From: Alphaproteobacteria bacterium UBA6411
GTDB taxonomy: Bacteria; Pseudomonadota; Alphaproteobacteria; CAAGCB01; CAG-977
Length of the DNA: 64,000 nucleotides
Reading direction: 5' to 3'
Assembly (NCBI GenBank): GCA_002438565.1
Contig: DJPN01000013.1
Span: forward strand, 52,700-116,699
The notes under the pieces were generated by a model. That model had not been told where the DNA came from, searched no databases, and was given only the letters and a program-made list of their open reading frames with translations. Below, piece by piece: positions 23,849 to 33,042 of this stretch. The translations under genes and the position numbers were made by a program. The stretch's first letter is position 1. Every line of letters starts with the position of its first letter.

Positions 23849-25637
23849 AAACGCTGTCGGCGATTTCCAGCCATAAGGATTCTTTTTCGTCCTTTTCCGT
23901 TTTTAATCTTTCCAAATCCGCCGTTGTCTGCGCAAACAAAGCGGGGTTTTGCATATAAAAATTCGGATCGGCAAGTTTTTCTTCCAATACGGCGATTTGT
24001 TTTTCCAACGCTTCGACTTCGGCGGGCAGGATTTCAAGCAGCCGTTTGTTTTTGAAAGACAGGCGCGCGGGCTGCTGCGGTTTTTCACGCTGAACTTTGG
24101 GCTGTTTGTCGGCGGATTTTACGGCGGTTTTTTCCCGCTCCTTCAGTTTTTCCAGCAAATCGGTGTAAGTGCCGACATGTTCGACGATTGAGCCGTCGCC
24201 GTTCATATACAGCAGGGATGTCGCCACATTGTCCAGAAAATCGCGGTCATGGCTGACGATAAGGACGGTGCCGTCATAGTTCATTAACGCATCCTGCAGC
24301 AAATCCAGCGTGTCCATGTCCAAATCGTTTGTCGGTTCGTCCAGCACAAGGAAATTCGACGGTTTTGCGAGCGTTTGCGCCAGAACAAGCCTGTTTTTCT
24401 CCCCGCCCGACAAAGCGGCAACGGGGGTGTCGGCTTGCGTCGGGGAAAACAGGAAATCCTTTAAATACGACATGATATGGCGGGGCGTGCCGCGTACGAA
24501 AACCGTGTCGCCGCCGTCGGGGCACAGCGTTTCGCGCAAGGTTTTGTTCGGATCGAGAGTCATACGGTTTTGGTCGAAGTATGCTTCTTCCAGATTTTTC
24601 ATCAGCCGCACCGTTCCGGAATCGGGCGGAATTCGTCCCGTCAGCACTTTAATCAGCGTCGTTTTGCCGGCGCCGTTGGGGCCGACAATTCCGATTTTGT
24701 TGCCGCGCATCAAGCGGAAAGAAAAATCTTTAATCAAAGGACGGCCGTTGAACGATTTTTCCAGATGTTTTGCTTCAATGACCAGCTTGGATAAAATCGC
24801 GCCTTTGTCAATCGCCAGTTCGACGGATCCTGTTTGTTTGATTTGGTCTTTGCGCTGTTGGCGAAGTTCCTGCAGCCGGCGCAGGCGTCCCATGTTGCGT
24901 TTCCGCCGCGCGGTTACACCTTTGTGCAGCCATTGCGTTTCCCGTTCGATTCGTTGGGCCAGACGGGATTGCTCGACTTCCTCGGCGGTCAGAATTTTGT
25001 CCTGCCATTCTTCAAAAGCTTCGTACCCTTTGTCCTGTGCGTGCGTCTTTCCGCGGTCCAGCCAGATGGTTGACGTCGATACCGATTTTAAAAACGCGCG
25101 GTCGTGGCTGATGACGATGACCGCCCCCGTGAAGTCTTTGACCGTTTTTTCCAGCTTTTCAATAGTCGTAATATCCAGATGGTTGGTCGGTTCGTCCAGC
25201 AGCAAAATGTCGGGTTCGCCCGCCAGAGCTTGCGCCAGCGCCGCTTTTTTGCGTTCGCCGCCCGAAGCCGATTTCGGATTCTGTTCCGCGGCCAGTCCCA
25301 GCTTGTCAATCAGAATATCGGCTTTGTAAGTGTCGGCGGAATCGCGCAATCCCGCAATTACGGCATCACGCAAGGTCGCATATTCGGAAAAATCGGATTC
25401 CTGCGCCATATAAGCGATTTTTGTTCCTGGCTGGATGAATTTTTCACCCTCGTCGGGTTCAATCACACCCGCGATGATTTTCAGCAAAGTCGATTTGCCC
25501 GATCCGTTGCGGCCGATAAGGCAGGTTTTATCCCCTTTTTTGATAAACAAATCCAAACCCGTAAAAACGGGATGGACGCCGAACGTCAGGCGGACGTTTT
25601 GCAGGCTGTACAGCGGAGTGTCGAAATCGGCGGGCAT
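23847..25637 (-). CDS. uup: ABC-F family ATPase, Uup type
   Basis: A 596-residue soluble protein with two ABC domains and no membrane segment. Walker A motifs are GRNGSGKST and GPNGAGKTT; signatures are SASGGERKK and ALSGGEKNR; Walker B elements LLLDEPTNHLD and LVLDEPTNDLD lead into SHDR. The two domains are joined by a basic linker, and the last 80 residues form a coiled coil, which is the Uup mark. ABC-F proteins act on the ribosome; Uup also affects DNA integrity. The ATG at 25637 is preferred because AAGGA lies upstream and the longer frame has a poor start. Confidence 0.92.
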   Translation of the reverse strand: MPADFDTPLYSLQNVRLTFGVHPVFTGLDLFIKKGDKTCLIGRNGSGKSTLLKIIAGVIEPDEGEKFIQPGTKIAYMAQESDFSEYATLRDAVIAGLRDSADTYKADILIDKLGLAAEQNPKSASGGERKKAALAQALAGEPDILLLDEPTNHLDITTIEKLEKTVKDFTGAVIVISHDRAFLKSVSTSTIWLDRGKTHAQDKGYEAFEEWQDKILTAEEVEQSRLAQRIERETQWLHKGVTARRKRNMGRLRRLQELRQQRKDQIKQTGSVELAIDKGAILSKLVIEAKHLEKSFNGRPLIKDFSFRLMRGNKIGIVGPNGAGKTTLIKVLTGRIPPDSGTVRLMKNLEEAYFDQNRMTLDPNKTLRETLCPDGGDTVFVRGTPRHIMSYLKDFLFSPTQADTPVAALSGGEKNRLVLAQTLAKPSNFLVLDEPTNDLDMDTLDLLQDALMNYDGTVLIVSHDRDFLDNVATSLLYMNGDGSIVEHVGTYTDLLEKLKEREKTAVKSADKQPKVQREKPQQPARLSFKNKRLLEILPAEVEALEKQIAVLEEKLADPNFYMQNPALFAQTTADLERLKTEKDEKESLWLEIADSV

Positions 25638-25690
25638 TTTTTTATCCTTCCGCCGTTTTATAGCTGTTTTTTTTCCCGATTTCAACCGCC

Positions 25691-25725
25691 AAAAAAGCTC
25701 CCCGCTTTGTGCTGAAAGCGGGGAG
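25691..25725 (-). terminator. Intrinsic terminator of the LPD7-like gene pair
   Basis: CTCCCCGCTTT and AAAGCGGGGAG form an 11-pair stem. On the minus strand it ends in TTTTTT, 8 bases after the stop codon at 25734. Confidence 0.85.
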
Positions 25726-25733
25726 TTTTAATC

Positions 25734-27098
25734 TCAGCGCTGAAACTGTTTTTCAGCTTTGATGCGTTGAAGCAAATCTTTGGAAAACGGTTCCCGGGAT
25801 TCTTTTGCTTTTTCCTTTAGCTTTTTTTGCAAAGGCGGATTTGCGCTGCGGGTCATTTCCTCTTGCAGCTTGGCGGCAACGGCCTGTTTTCTTTGCTCCT
25901 TGGCCAGTTCAATGCGGGAATGGATTTTGCTTTTCAGTTTTGTTTGCTTTTGGCAAAAAGACTGCAAATGCGATGTTTCCAGCTTTTCGCGGGGAAGCAT
26001 GACTTTGACGGCGTATTCCTCTAACGCGGTGCGGCTGACATCCGCTTTTTTCCCATGAGCCAGTTCCAAGCTTTTTTGAGCCGCCGCAACGTCGACGGCG
26101 GCGCGTTTGGCGTTGCTGATGAGCTGTTTGCGGAAAATTTCCGTCTTGCATTCCTTTTGCAGGGATTGCGACAAATCGCGAATCGACATTTTGTTTCGCG
26201 CTTGTTTCTGTTCGGGGGTTAAGTTTTCGTTTTTCGCGTCGGCTTCGATTCCCAAAGTCAGCTTTCTGTTCCACAGCTTTTGTTCCGCGGCGGTCAGCTG
26301 TTGACCGTTGTTCAATTTTTCTTGAATAACGGCGGCTTTGTTTTTCGTCCCGAACAATTCCAGACGGTATTCGTCAATCTGCAGCATGTTGTATTTCCGG
26401 CGAAGAGCCGTTTTTTCTTGCTGCAAACGTTTGTTGATTTCGGCGAAAAGCTTGTTTTTTTCGGCGTACAGTCTGGCTTGCGCGCGATGCGTGCTGGTTT
26501 CCGCCCGCCGAGCGGAAGCCAAAGTCGCCGAGCCTTCGGACTTAACCGGCGGCTTCATAAAAAGAAACGGTTTGATGGTCTGGGGCGGTTTGTGTTCGAC
26601 AGGTTTGCGGGAACGGCGGGCGGCTTCCTGCCGATTGAACTGTTCCGCTGATTCGCGGGCTTTTTCGGCTTCGTTCTTTTTGGCGTCCCCGTCCCCGTAA
26701 AGACTGATGCCCGCATTGATGCACGCGACGCGCAAGGCTTGCATTGTTTCGGTGTTTATTTGATCCGCAACCGTATCAAAACCGCGCTGCCGCACCTCTT
26801 CAACAAGGGCGGCGATGTTTGCCGCGGGGGCTTTTTTACCATGTTGCGCCATCTCTTTGAAAGCGGCGGCTTTGTCGCCGTTGTCTTGGATGTGCGCGCC
26901 GCCGACGGTGTCAATCCGCACCTGCCGCCCGCCTTTTTCATCCGAAACGATTTTGACGGAAGCAATCGAATCCGCGCATTTGTTCGTCCGCCTGCTGTCA
27001 AAAGCGGCGGTCTGACGCTGCATCAGTTCTTCCCAAGCCGCTTTCAGCCGTTCAGGGTCTTTTTCCGTGCGTTTTGTTTCATTATCGGCCTGTTTCAT
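25734..27098 (-). CDS. Large charged protein with LPD7-like domain (second of pair)
   Basis: A 454-residue, lysine/glutamate/glutamine-rich protein with no signal peptide. Residues about 45-135 resemble the LPD7 fold of polyvalent proteins: a strand pair VRIDTVGGAHIQDNGD, then ANIAALVEEVRQRGFDT, TETMQALRVACINAGI. The remainder is mostly long helices likely to be coiled coil. The start ATG has a strong GGGAGGA site. It lies 12 bases downstream of a larger gene with the same design. LPD domains occur in plasmid, phage and conjugation proteins; no such genes flank this pair. The function is unknown. Confidence 0.55.
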   Translation of the reverse strand: MKQADNETKRTEKDPERLKAAWEELMQRQTAAFDSRRTNKCADSIASVKIVSDEKGGRQVRIDTVGGAHIQDNGDKAAAFKEMAQHGKKAPAANIAALVEEVRQRGFDTVADQINTETMQALRVACINAGISLYGDGDAKKNEAEKARESAEQFNRQEAARRSRKPVEHKPPQTIKPFLFMKPPVKSEGSATLASARRAETSTHRAQARLYAEKNKLFAEINKRLQQEKTALRRKYNMLQIDEYRLELFGTKNKAAVIQEKLNNGQQLTAAEQKLWNRKLTLGIEADAKNENLTPEQKQARNKMSIRDLSQSLQKECKTEIFRKQLISNAKRAAVDVAAAQKSLELAHGKKADVSRTALEEYAVKVMLPREKLETSHLQSFCQKQTKLKSKIHSRIELAKEQRKQAVAAKLQEEMTRSANPPLQKKLKEKAKESREPFSKDLLQRIKAEKQFQR

Positions 27099-27110
27099 GG
27101 CGTCCTCCCG

Positions 27111-28724
27111 TTATCTGGAGTTGCTCTTTTTGACAGCGGCGACACGTTCGTCCAGCGGACTTTTGGAACGGCGGCGCGGGATTTCATGGCCGGTTTGTTC
27201 GCGGTATTTCTGCGCGTTTTCAGCCGATTGCGTTTTGGCTTCGGCATTGTTTTGACCGATTTTCCGAATCAATTCCGACACCGCGGGTTTGGAAGCCGTT
27301 TCCTGCTTCAACTCCGTATTCGCCCGTTTAATCAGCTCTTCCGCGGACAAGACAGTGACGTCTTTTCCGCCGTTCAGCACCGCGCCGATGTTTGCTTCGC
27401 TTTCTTTCCGAACGACGGCGGCGGCAAAAGTCGTGCGAATTTCCGTGCTTTTTTCCTGCTTGCGCAAGCTTTTTTCGGTTTCTTTTGAAAAGTCGGCGCG
27501 GTCAATCGGCAGAGGATTTTTCGGTTCTTCCGCGGGATTGGCTTTAATCTGATATTTGTCGGCCAAGGCTTTGACGCGCAAATCGTCTTTGGTCGGCTGC
27601 TCGCCGTCGGCTTCTTTTTGCGACACGGCCTGCAGCTTGGCGCGCCATTCGTCGCGCTGTTTTTGCTGCGCCGCCGACAACAGGGATGCTTTTTGGTCGC
27701 TTTCCGCCTTTTCCAAGCCTTTCAACGCTTGAACGACTTGAGCGTGAATACGGCCGATATCATCGTTCAACGGTTTTTCGTCGCGTTTTTGTTCGGTGCG
27801 GCGCGGCTGTTTTTTCGACGGTTGAACAGAGCGCGCTTCTTCCTTGCCGTCGTCTTCGCGGGGAACAACGATTCCCGTGACGGGAGCGATGCCTTTTCTT
27901 TCCGCTTCGCGAATAGTGTCGAAATTCGCCAATTCGGGATCGGGGTCTTCAACGGTTTTGGGACGTTCCGGCTGAGCTTTGCGGATTTTTTCCAAACTGT
28001 AAAAGCGGTTGTCCAAATCATAACACCGTTCGGCCAAAGTCGGTTCGCGCACTTGAGGTTTTTGCGCCGCGGCGTCTTCTTTCGACTGGGGCATGATTCT
28101 GGATTTATTGTTGTAGACGCTTTCGATTTCCGCGCCTTCCTTCAGCATTTCCTCTGTCGGAATGAAGTCTTTCGTCGGCATGCCCAAAGCGCGGCAAGCC
28201 AGATACATTTGCTTTTGGAATTCCTTTGTGCCTGTGATGCGGGCGGACGTCCACCCCTTTTGCTGACCAAGGCGAACCAGAGTCATACATTCCGCAAAAG
28301 TCGGTTGTTTTTTGTCGGGTCCCGTCTGGCGGACAAACAATTCCAGCCGTTTCGGGTTGTTGGAAATCCGGTTGCCGTTTTCCAAATCCAAGATGGCCGA
28401 ATTGCCGTTTTTATCGGGGTGGCATCCCGTTACTTTTTCAAACGGAGAGGCGTAAGGCGGTTTCGCGCGCGACCCTTCCATTGCAAAATAGTTCAGCCAC
28501 TGTTTCAGGTTTTGTCCCTGCTGGAAACAATAGGGTTCATCCAAGCCGCGTTCCGTTTCCTGTTCGTCCGTGTTTTCGATGGAACAAACTTCTTCCTCGG
28601 TGTTTTCTTCCGCGCGGTTTTCGTCAACGGGGTTTTCCAGCTCCGTTTGTTCACGTTCCGCATTGTTTTCACGGACGGGGTTGGATTGTTCATCTCCGTT
28701 CTGAGTGATGTTTTCTTCAGCCAT
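27111..28724 (-). CDS. Large charged protein with LPD7-like domain (first of pair)
   Basis: A 537-residue protein starting with a very acidic 60-residue tract rich in E and N. Residues about 105-195 hold the better match to LPD7: AILDLENGNRISNN, then TFAECMTLVRLGQQKGWTS, ITGTKEFQKQMYLACRALGM and FIPTEEM. The rest is charged and helical. The ATG at 28724 has AAAGGAAG upstream; an earlier in-frame start at 28772 is unsupported. It shares domain plan with the following gene, so the pair looks like an old duplication that has diverged. No catalytic motif is visible. Confidence 0.58.
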   Translation of the reverse strand: MAEENITQNGDEQSNPVRENNAEREQTELENPVDENRAEENTEEEVCSIENTDEQETERGLDEPYCFQQGQNLKQWLNYFAMEGSRAKPPYASPFEKVTGCHPDKNGNSAILDLENGNRISNNPKRLELFVRQTGPDKKQPTFAECMTLVRLGQQKGWTSARITGTKEFQKQMYLACRALGMPTKDFIPTEEMLKEGAEIESVYNNKSRIMPQSKEDAAAQKPQVREPTLAERCYDLDNRFYSLEKIRKAQPERPKTVEDPDPELANFDTIREAERKGIAPVTGIVVPREDDGKEEARSVQPSKKQPRRTEQKRDEKPLNDDIGRIHAQVVQALKGLEKAESDQKASLLSAAQQKQRDEWRAKLQAVSQKEADGEQPTKDDLRVKALADKYQIKANPAEEPKNPLPIDRADFSKETEKSLRKQEKSTEIRTTFAAAVVRKESEANIGAVLNGGKDVTVLSAEELIKRANTELKQETASKPAVSELIRKIGQNNAEAKTQSAENAQKYREQTGHEIPRRRSKSPLDERVAAVKKSNSR

Positions 28725-28861
28725 TTTCGGACTTCCTTTCGCAAAGACGAATACACAAATTCGATGATTCACTATACCCCGTTTTTAAAAGAAAAGAAAC
28801 ATTTTTCCACAAGGATTTGATGTTTAAACGACAACACACTGAAAATAAAACGAATTTATTT

Positions 28862-28905
28862 GACAAAAAAAGACCGCCCTTGTTTCCAAGGGCGGCCTTT
28901 CGATT
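28862..28905 (-). terminator. Intrinsic terminator of pgk
   Basis: GGCCGCCCTT and AAGGGCGGTC form the stem and a run of seven T follows on the minus strand, about 10 bases after the pgk stop. Confidence 0.85.
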
Positions 28906-28914
28906 GAAAAAATC

Positions 28915-30105
28915 TTATTTTTCCAACACTTTGACGCCCGGCAGGACTTTGCCTTCCATCCATTCCAGGAAAGCGCCGCCCGCGGCGGACAAATACGACA
29001 GTTTGTCGGCAACGCCGGCGTGTTTCAACGCGGAAACCGTGTCGCCGCCGCCGCCGATGGATTTCAAGCCTTTGGCGGTCAAATCGGCAACCGCTTCGGC
29101 AATCGCGAAGGTCGCTTTGTTGAACGGTTTGATTTCAAACGCGCCGACGGGGCCGTTCCAAATCACGGTCTTGCATTCGCTCAGTTTTTTGACGATTTCG
29201 GCGACGGATTTCGGACCGATGTCCAAAATCATCATGTCGGCGGGAACCGCATTGACGTCAACCGTTTCGTTTTCGGCGTTTTCGGCGAATTCTTTGGCGA
29301 CAACGACGTCAACCGGCAGAATGATTTCGCATTTCGCGGCTTCGGCCTTTTTCATGATTTCGCGCGCGGTGTCAGCCATTTCCTTTTCACACAGGGACGT
29401 GCCGACGGCGACGCCTTTGGCGAAGAGGAACGTGTTGGCCATGCCGCCGCCGATGACCAGTTTGTCAACCTTGGCGACCAAGTTGCCCAGCAAGTCCAGT
29501 TTCGTCGACACTTTTGCACCGCCGACAATCGCGCAAACGGGGCGGACGGGGTTGCCCAAAGCGGCGTCCAAAGCTTCCAATTCCGCCTGCATCAGCAGAC
29601 CCGCGGCGTTCGGTTTCAGTTTCGCCATGCCTTCGGTGGAAGCGTGGGCGCGGTGGGCGCACGAAAACGCGTCGTTGACATAGATGTCAATGTCTTTCGC
29701 CAATTTGGCGGCAAAATCCGCGTCGTTCTTTTCTTCTTCGGCATAGAAGCGCAAGTTTTCCAGCATAATGACGTCGCCGTCTTTCATCGCTTTAATCGCG
29801 GCTTCGACTTTCGGCCCGATGCAGTCATCGACGAAAACGATTTTTCGACCCAAAGCTTTTTCAACGTCGGGGACAATCTGACCTAGCGACATTTCGGGAA
29901 CGACCTGGCCTTTGGGACGGCCGAAGTGAGAAGCGATAACGACTTTCGCGCCTTTGTCCGTCAAAGCTTTGACGGTCGGAACAAAACGGTCGATACGGGT
30001 CGAGTCGGTGACTTTGCCGTCTTTGAACGGGACGTTCAAATCGGCGCGGACGAAAACGACTTTGCCTTTGGCGTCCAAATCTTTAATCGTGTTGAATTTA
30101 GCCAT
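28915..30105 (-). CDS. pgk: Phosphoglycerate kinase
   Basis: A 396-residue glycolytic enzyme that transfers phosphate from 1,3-bisphosphoglycerate to ADP. N-terminal substrate site VFVRADLNVPFKDG and HFGRPKG, and C-terminal nucleotide site NGPVGAFE and GGGDTVSAL are present. The ATG at 30105 follows AAGGAAAATAAAAAA; the frame extends a further nine codons without support. It lies downstream of gap with a terminator between them, so part of its transcription may stop short. Confidence 0.97.
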   Translation of the reverse strand: MAKFNTIKDLDAKGKVVFVRADLNVPFKDGKVTDSTRIDRFVPTVKALTDKGAKVVIASHFGRPKGQVVPEMSLGQIVPDVEKALGRKIVFVDDCIGPKVEAAIKAMKDGDVIMLENLRFYAEEEKNDADFAAKLAKDIDIYVNDAFSCAHRAHASTEGMAKLKPNAAGLLMQAELEALDAALGNPVRPVCAIVGGAKVSTKLDLLGNLVAKVDKLVIGGGMANTFLFAKGVAVGTSLCEKEMADTAREIMKKAEAAKCEIILPVDVVVAKEFAENAENETVDVNAVPADMMILDIGPKSVAEIVKKLSECKTVIWNGPVGAFEIKPFNKATFAIAEAVADLTAKGLKSIGGGGDTVSALKHAGVADKLSYLSAAGGAFLEWMEGKVLPGVKVLEK

Positions 30106-30133
30106 TTTTTTATTTTCCTTGCAGATAAACAAA

Positions 30134-30172
30134 ATCGGCTCCCTCCTTTGAGGGAGGAAGCCGTTTTGCGGT
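30134..30172 (-). terminator. Hairpin terminator between gap and pgk
   Basis: CGGCTTCCTCCCTC pairs with GAGGGAGCCG with a short loop and is followed by TTTTG on the minus strand. Its place inside a gap-pgk unit suggests partial termination giving more gap than pgk transcript. Confidence 0.65.
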
Positions 30173-30180
30173 AAAAAACC

Positions 30181-31191
30181 TTAGATGAACTTCGACATCG
30201 CAACGGCGGTATCGGACATACGGTTGGAGAAGCCCCATTCGTTGTCGTACCAGCTCAAGATGCGCAGGAAGTTGCCGTCGATAACTTTCGTCTGGTCGGC
30301 GTGGAAGATCGAGCTGAATTTCGTGTGCGTGAAGTCGGACGAAACCAGCGGCAGGTCGTTGTAGCCCAAAATGCCTTTCAGACGGCCGGATTCGGACGCG
30401 GCTTTCATCGCGGCGTTGACTTCTTCTTCGGTCGTGTTTTTCGCCAATTCGACCTTCAAGTCGACGACGGACACATCGGGTGTCGGAACGCGAATCGCGG
30501 AACCCTGCAGTTTACCGGCCAATTCCGGCAGAACCAGACCGACGGCTTTCGCGGCGCCGGTCGTCGTCGGAATCATCGACAAAGCGGCGGCGCGGGCGCG
30601 GTACAGGTCTTTGTGTAGCGTGTCAACCGTGCGCTGGTCGCCCGTGTAGGAGTGAATCGTCGTCATGTAGCCGCGGACGATGCCGAAGTTTTCGTTCAAA
30701 ACTTTGGCGACGGGGGACAAGCAGTTCGTCGTGCAGGACGCGTTGGAAACGATTTTGTGTTCGCTGGTCAGCTTGTCGTCGTTCACGCCGTAAACAACCG
30801 TCAAATCGGCGCCTTTGGACGGAGCGGACACCAGAACGCGTTTTGCGCCGGCTTCCAGATGGACTTTCGCTTTTTCGGCGTCGGTGAAGATGCCCGTGCA
30901 TTCGTACACGATATCGATGTCCATTTCTTTCCAGGGCAGGTTGTGCGGATCGCGTTCAGCCAAGACTTTCACGGTTTTGCCGTTGACGGTGATCGAATCG
31001 TCCGTGGCGGAAACTTCGCCGGGGAAAGGACCGTGAACGGAATCGAATTTCAACAAATGAGCGTTGGCTTTCGGCGAACCGAGGTCGTTAATCGCAACGA
31101 CGTCGACGTCCGTACGGCCGGATTCCGCCAAAGCGCGGAAAGCCAAACGACCGATACGACCGAAACCATTAATCGCAACGCGAACTGCCAT
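30181..31191 (-). CDS. gap: Glyceraldehyde-3-phosphate dehydrogenase, type I
   Basis: A 336-residue enzyme. The NAD site starts INGFGRIGRLAFRAL, the catalytic Cys153 is in SNASCTTNCLSP, and the tail has WYDNEWGFSNRM. It oxidises and phosphorylates glyceraldehyde 3-phosphate in glycolysis. An AAGGAG site lies upstream of the ATG. It pairs with pgk downstream, and the sister genes tkt and fba lie 6 kb away. Confidence 0.97.
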   Translation of the reverse strand: MAVRVAINGFGRIGRLAFRALAESGRTDVDVVAINDLGSPKANAHLLKFDSVHGPFPGEVSATDDSITVNGKTVKVLAERDPHNLPWKEMDIDIVYECTGIFTDAEKAKVHLEAGAKRVLVSAPSKGADLTVVYGVNDDKLTSEHKIVSNASCTTNCLSPVAKVLNENFGIVRGYMTTIHSYTGDQRTVDTLHKDLYRARAAALSMIPTTTGAAKAVGLVLPELAGKLQGSAIRVPTPDVSVVDLKVELAKNTTEEEVNAAMKAASESGRLKGILGYNDLPLVSSDFTHTKFSSIFHADQTKVIDGNFLRILSWYDNEWGFSNRMSDTAVAMSKFI

Positions 31192-31334
31192 GTATTTTCT
31201 CCTTAAATGTTAAGCTTGCGTCAAATCAGACGCGATTGAATTCTCAAGCACGACTATATTTGCCACATTTTGAAACAAAAAGCAAAACCTTTCCCGCACA
31301 AAGAGTCTGTTTTTTTCAAAAATCACCGCGAGGC

Positions 31335-31363
31335 TTGGCTTTTTACGGCAATTCGGTTATAAT
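31335..31363 (+). promoter_or_regulatory. Sigma-70-type promoter of the lipoprotein gene
   Basis: TTGGCT (31335-31340) and a perfect TATAAT (31358-31363) are separated by 17 bases, 30 bases upstream of the ATG at 31393. This is one of the best promoter matches in the window. Confidence 0.75.
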
Positions 31364-31392
31364 GGATTTTTCAATTCCGAAAAGGGGATGCC

Positions 31393-32136
31393 ATGAAAAT
31401 CAGAAAACTTTTGTTGACGGCCGGGCTGACGGCCTTGTGCGGATGCGCACTGACCCATTATGAAAGCGCGGATGAAAAACCGAAAGACGAGATTTTGATT
31501 TCCACAAACGTTTCCGCGCAGATTTTAAAAGACGGCGAAGTCGTTTCCGAAACGGCGACGGAGCATGTTTTGAAAAACGTCGGCATGAATCTGACGGTGC
31601 GCGCCGCAGGATATAACGATGTCGAGCTGTTGGTTTATCCTCAACCGCCCAAGGAAAAAAATATGACTTCGCACGAAAGCTCCGTCAGCTGGAGCAGCCG
31701 GCAAACGGCGGGTGTTTCTTCCGATGTTTCGGATGTGGGGGCGAACGCGGCGACGACCAGTCCGACATCTACGGTGATGCTGCCCGTCAATTTGGTCAAA
31801 ATGGTGCTGGGAATCGTGTGGATGCCGTTTGATTTTGCGACGCAGTTCAACCCGCTGGGATATTATTACGCCTACGGCGACAACGAATTTCATGTCAATC
31901 TGGCAAAAAAAGGCGCGGCTTACTCGGTGTGGAACGCATACGAAGAACAGGTCGAGGAATTCATTTTGAAAAACAAAGCCGAAGTCATGGGGCAAAAAGG
32001 GGAATATATTGCCGCTTTGGTCAAATTTTCGGGCATGACGCGCGCGGACGTTGTCAAAGTTTTGAAAGCGAATCCGTCCCCCGAATCGGCGGCAAGGGCT
32101 TTTGTTGAAAAGATGCGCGCGGTTCGCGGCGAATGA
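31393..32136 (+). CDS. Putative lipoprotein of unknown function
   Basis: A 247-residue protein with a lipoprotein signal (KLLLTAGLTALCGC, lipobox Cys at residue 17) that would anchor it to the outer or inner membrane. The region after the anchor has a small beta domain (ILISTNVSAQILKDGEVVSE, then NLTVRAAGYNDVELLVYP) like PEGA-type surface domains. A Ser/Thr-rich middle is followed by a hydrophobic stretch LVKMVLGIVWMPF and a helical tail. It has its own strong promoter. The last 83 bases overlap the convergent aldo/keto reductase gene. No family recognised. Confidence 0.7.
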   Translation: MKIRKLLLTAGLTALCGCALTHYESADEKPKDEILISTNVSAQILKDGEVVSETATEHVLKNVGMNLTVRAAGYNDVELLVYPQPPKEKNMTSHESSVSWSSRQTAGVSSDVSDVGANAATTSPTSTVMLPVNLVKMVLGIVWMPFDFATQFNPLGYYYAYGDNEFHVNLAKKGAAYSVWNAYEEQVEEFILKNKAEVMGQKGEYIAALVKFSGMTRADVVKVLKANPSPESAARAFVEKMRAVRGE

Positions 32137-32974
32137 CGGTTTTCGTCGGTCGGGGAAAACGCGCGTCAAGAGCTTTGAGCTCATCGGGTTTGAGCGTGAT
32201 TTTCTGACTGTCGACGTACGCGCGGATTTCCGCGTGCGACGACGGCGTGACGAACGCCCCGACTCCGGAATGTGAAAACAGCCATGCCAATGCGATTTGT
32301 GCGGGGGTGTTTCCTCTGTCGGCGGCGATTCGTTTTAAAACCGGATCTTGAAACGCTTTTCCGTACATGGCCAGCCGCGGATAGGAAATCAGCGGAATGC
32401 CTTTTTTCCGGCACAGCGGCAGCAGATCGTTTTCGTCCTTTCTGTAGGCCAAAGTGAAATAATTTTCGCACACGGCCGTTTGTTCCGCGCCGTCCAGCTT
32501 CAGCCATTCGGACAAATCGTCGGCGTCAAAATAACTGACGCCGAAATTTTTGATTTTTCCCGCTTCCTTCAAATCCAGAAAAGCATCCAGAATTTCCGGC
32601 CAGTCTTCATCGTTTTCGGGGGAATGGAGCGTATACATGTCCACGTAATCGGTTTGAAGCCGCTGCAGGCTTTCATCACAGGCGCGGACAACGCTGCCGT
32701 ACACGTCGTCCGGATCAAGCGACGCGGGGGACACTTTCGAGCCGAGCTTTACCGAATCGCGGCAGTCGCGGAACACTTCGCCCGCAACTTCCTCCGCGCC
32801 GCCCCTGCCATAGCTTTCCGCGGCGTCGAAAATGCGAAAACCGGCATCGTACGCATAGCTCAAAAAATCGGCGTCGGCCGCAAACGCGCTGGCTTTTTGT
32901 CCGATGTTCCACAGGCAAAAACCCAAGGCGTCCATGTTCCATCCCGCATTTAAACGCAGTGTTTTTTTGGACAT
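32054..32974 (-). CDS. Aldo/keto reductase family oxidoreductase
   Basis: A 306-residue TIM-barrel NAD(P)H-dependent reductase. FRIFDAAESYG carries the catalytic Asp and Tyr, KLGSKVS the Lys, and DYVDMYTLHSP the His. The C-terminal half has AQIALAWLFSH and the nucleotide-binding segment FVTPSSHAEIRAYVDS. Substrate unknown. The start at 32974 has a GGAGGAAAATC site; the open frame extends further without support. Its 3' end overlaps the lipoprotein gene on the other strand by 83 bases. Confidence 0.85.
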   Translation of the reverse strand: MSKKTLRLNAGWNMDALGFCLWNIGQKASAFAADADFLSYAYDAGFRIFDAAESYGRGGAEEVAGEVFRDCRDSVKLGSKVSPASLDPDDVYGSVVRACDESLQRLQTDYVDMYTLHSPENDEDWPEILDAFLDLKEAGKIKNFGVSYFDADDLSEWLKLDGAEQTAVCENYFTLAYRKDENDLLPLCRKKGIPLISYPRLAMYGKAFQDPVLKRIAADRGNTPAQIALAWLFSHSGVGAFVTPSSHAEIRAYVDSQKITLKPDELKALDARFPRPTKTVIRREPRASFQQKPLPPIRGTDSLSKL

Positions 32975-33042
32975 GATTTTCCTCCTTTCCCGTGTCGGGA
33001 AATATAATCGCGCGGGAGGAAAACAACAACACGGCCTTTCGG

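Noticed and set aside
27618..28820. Plus-strand frame (400 codons) opposite the first LPD7-like gene
   Set aside because: Phe/Arg-rich shadow without start signals; the minus-strand gene has ribosome sites, an operon partner and a terminator.
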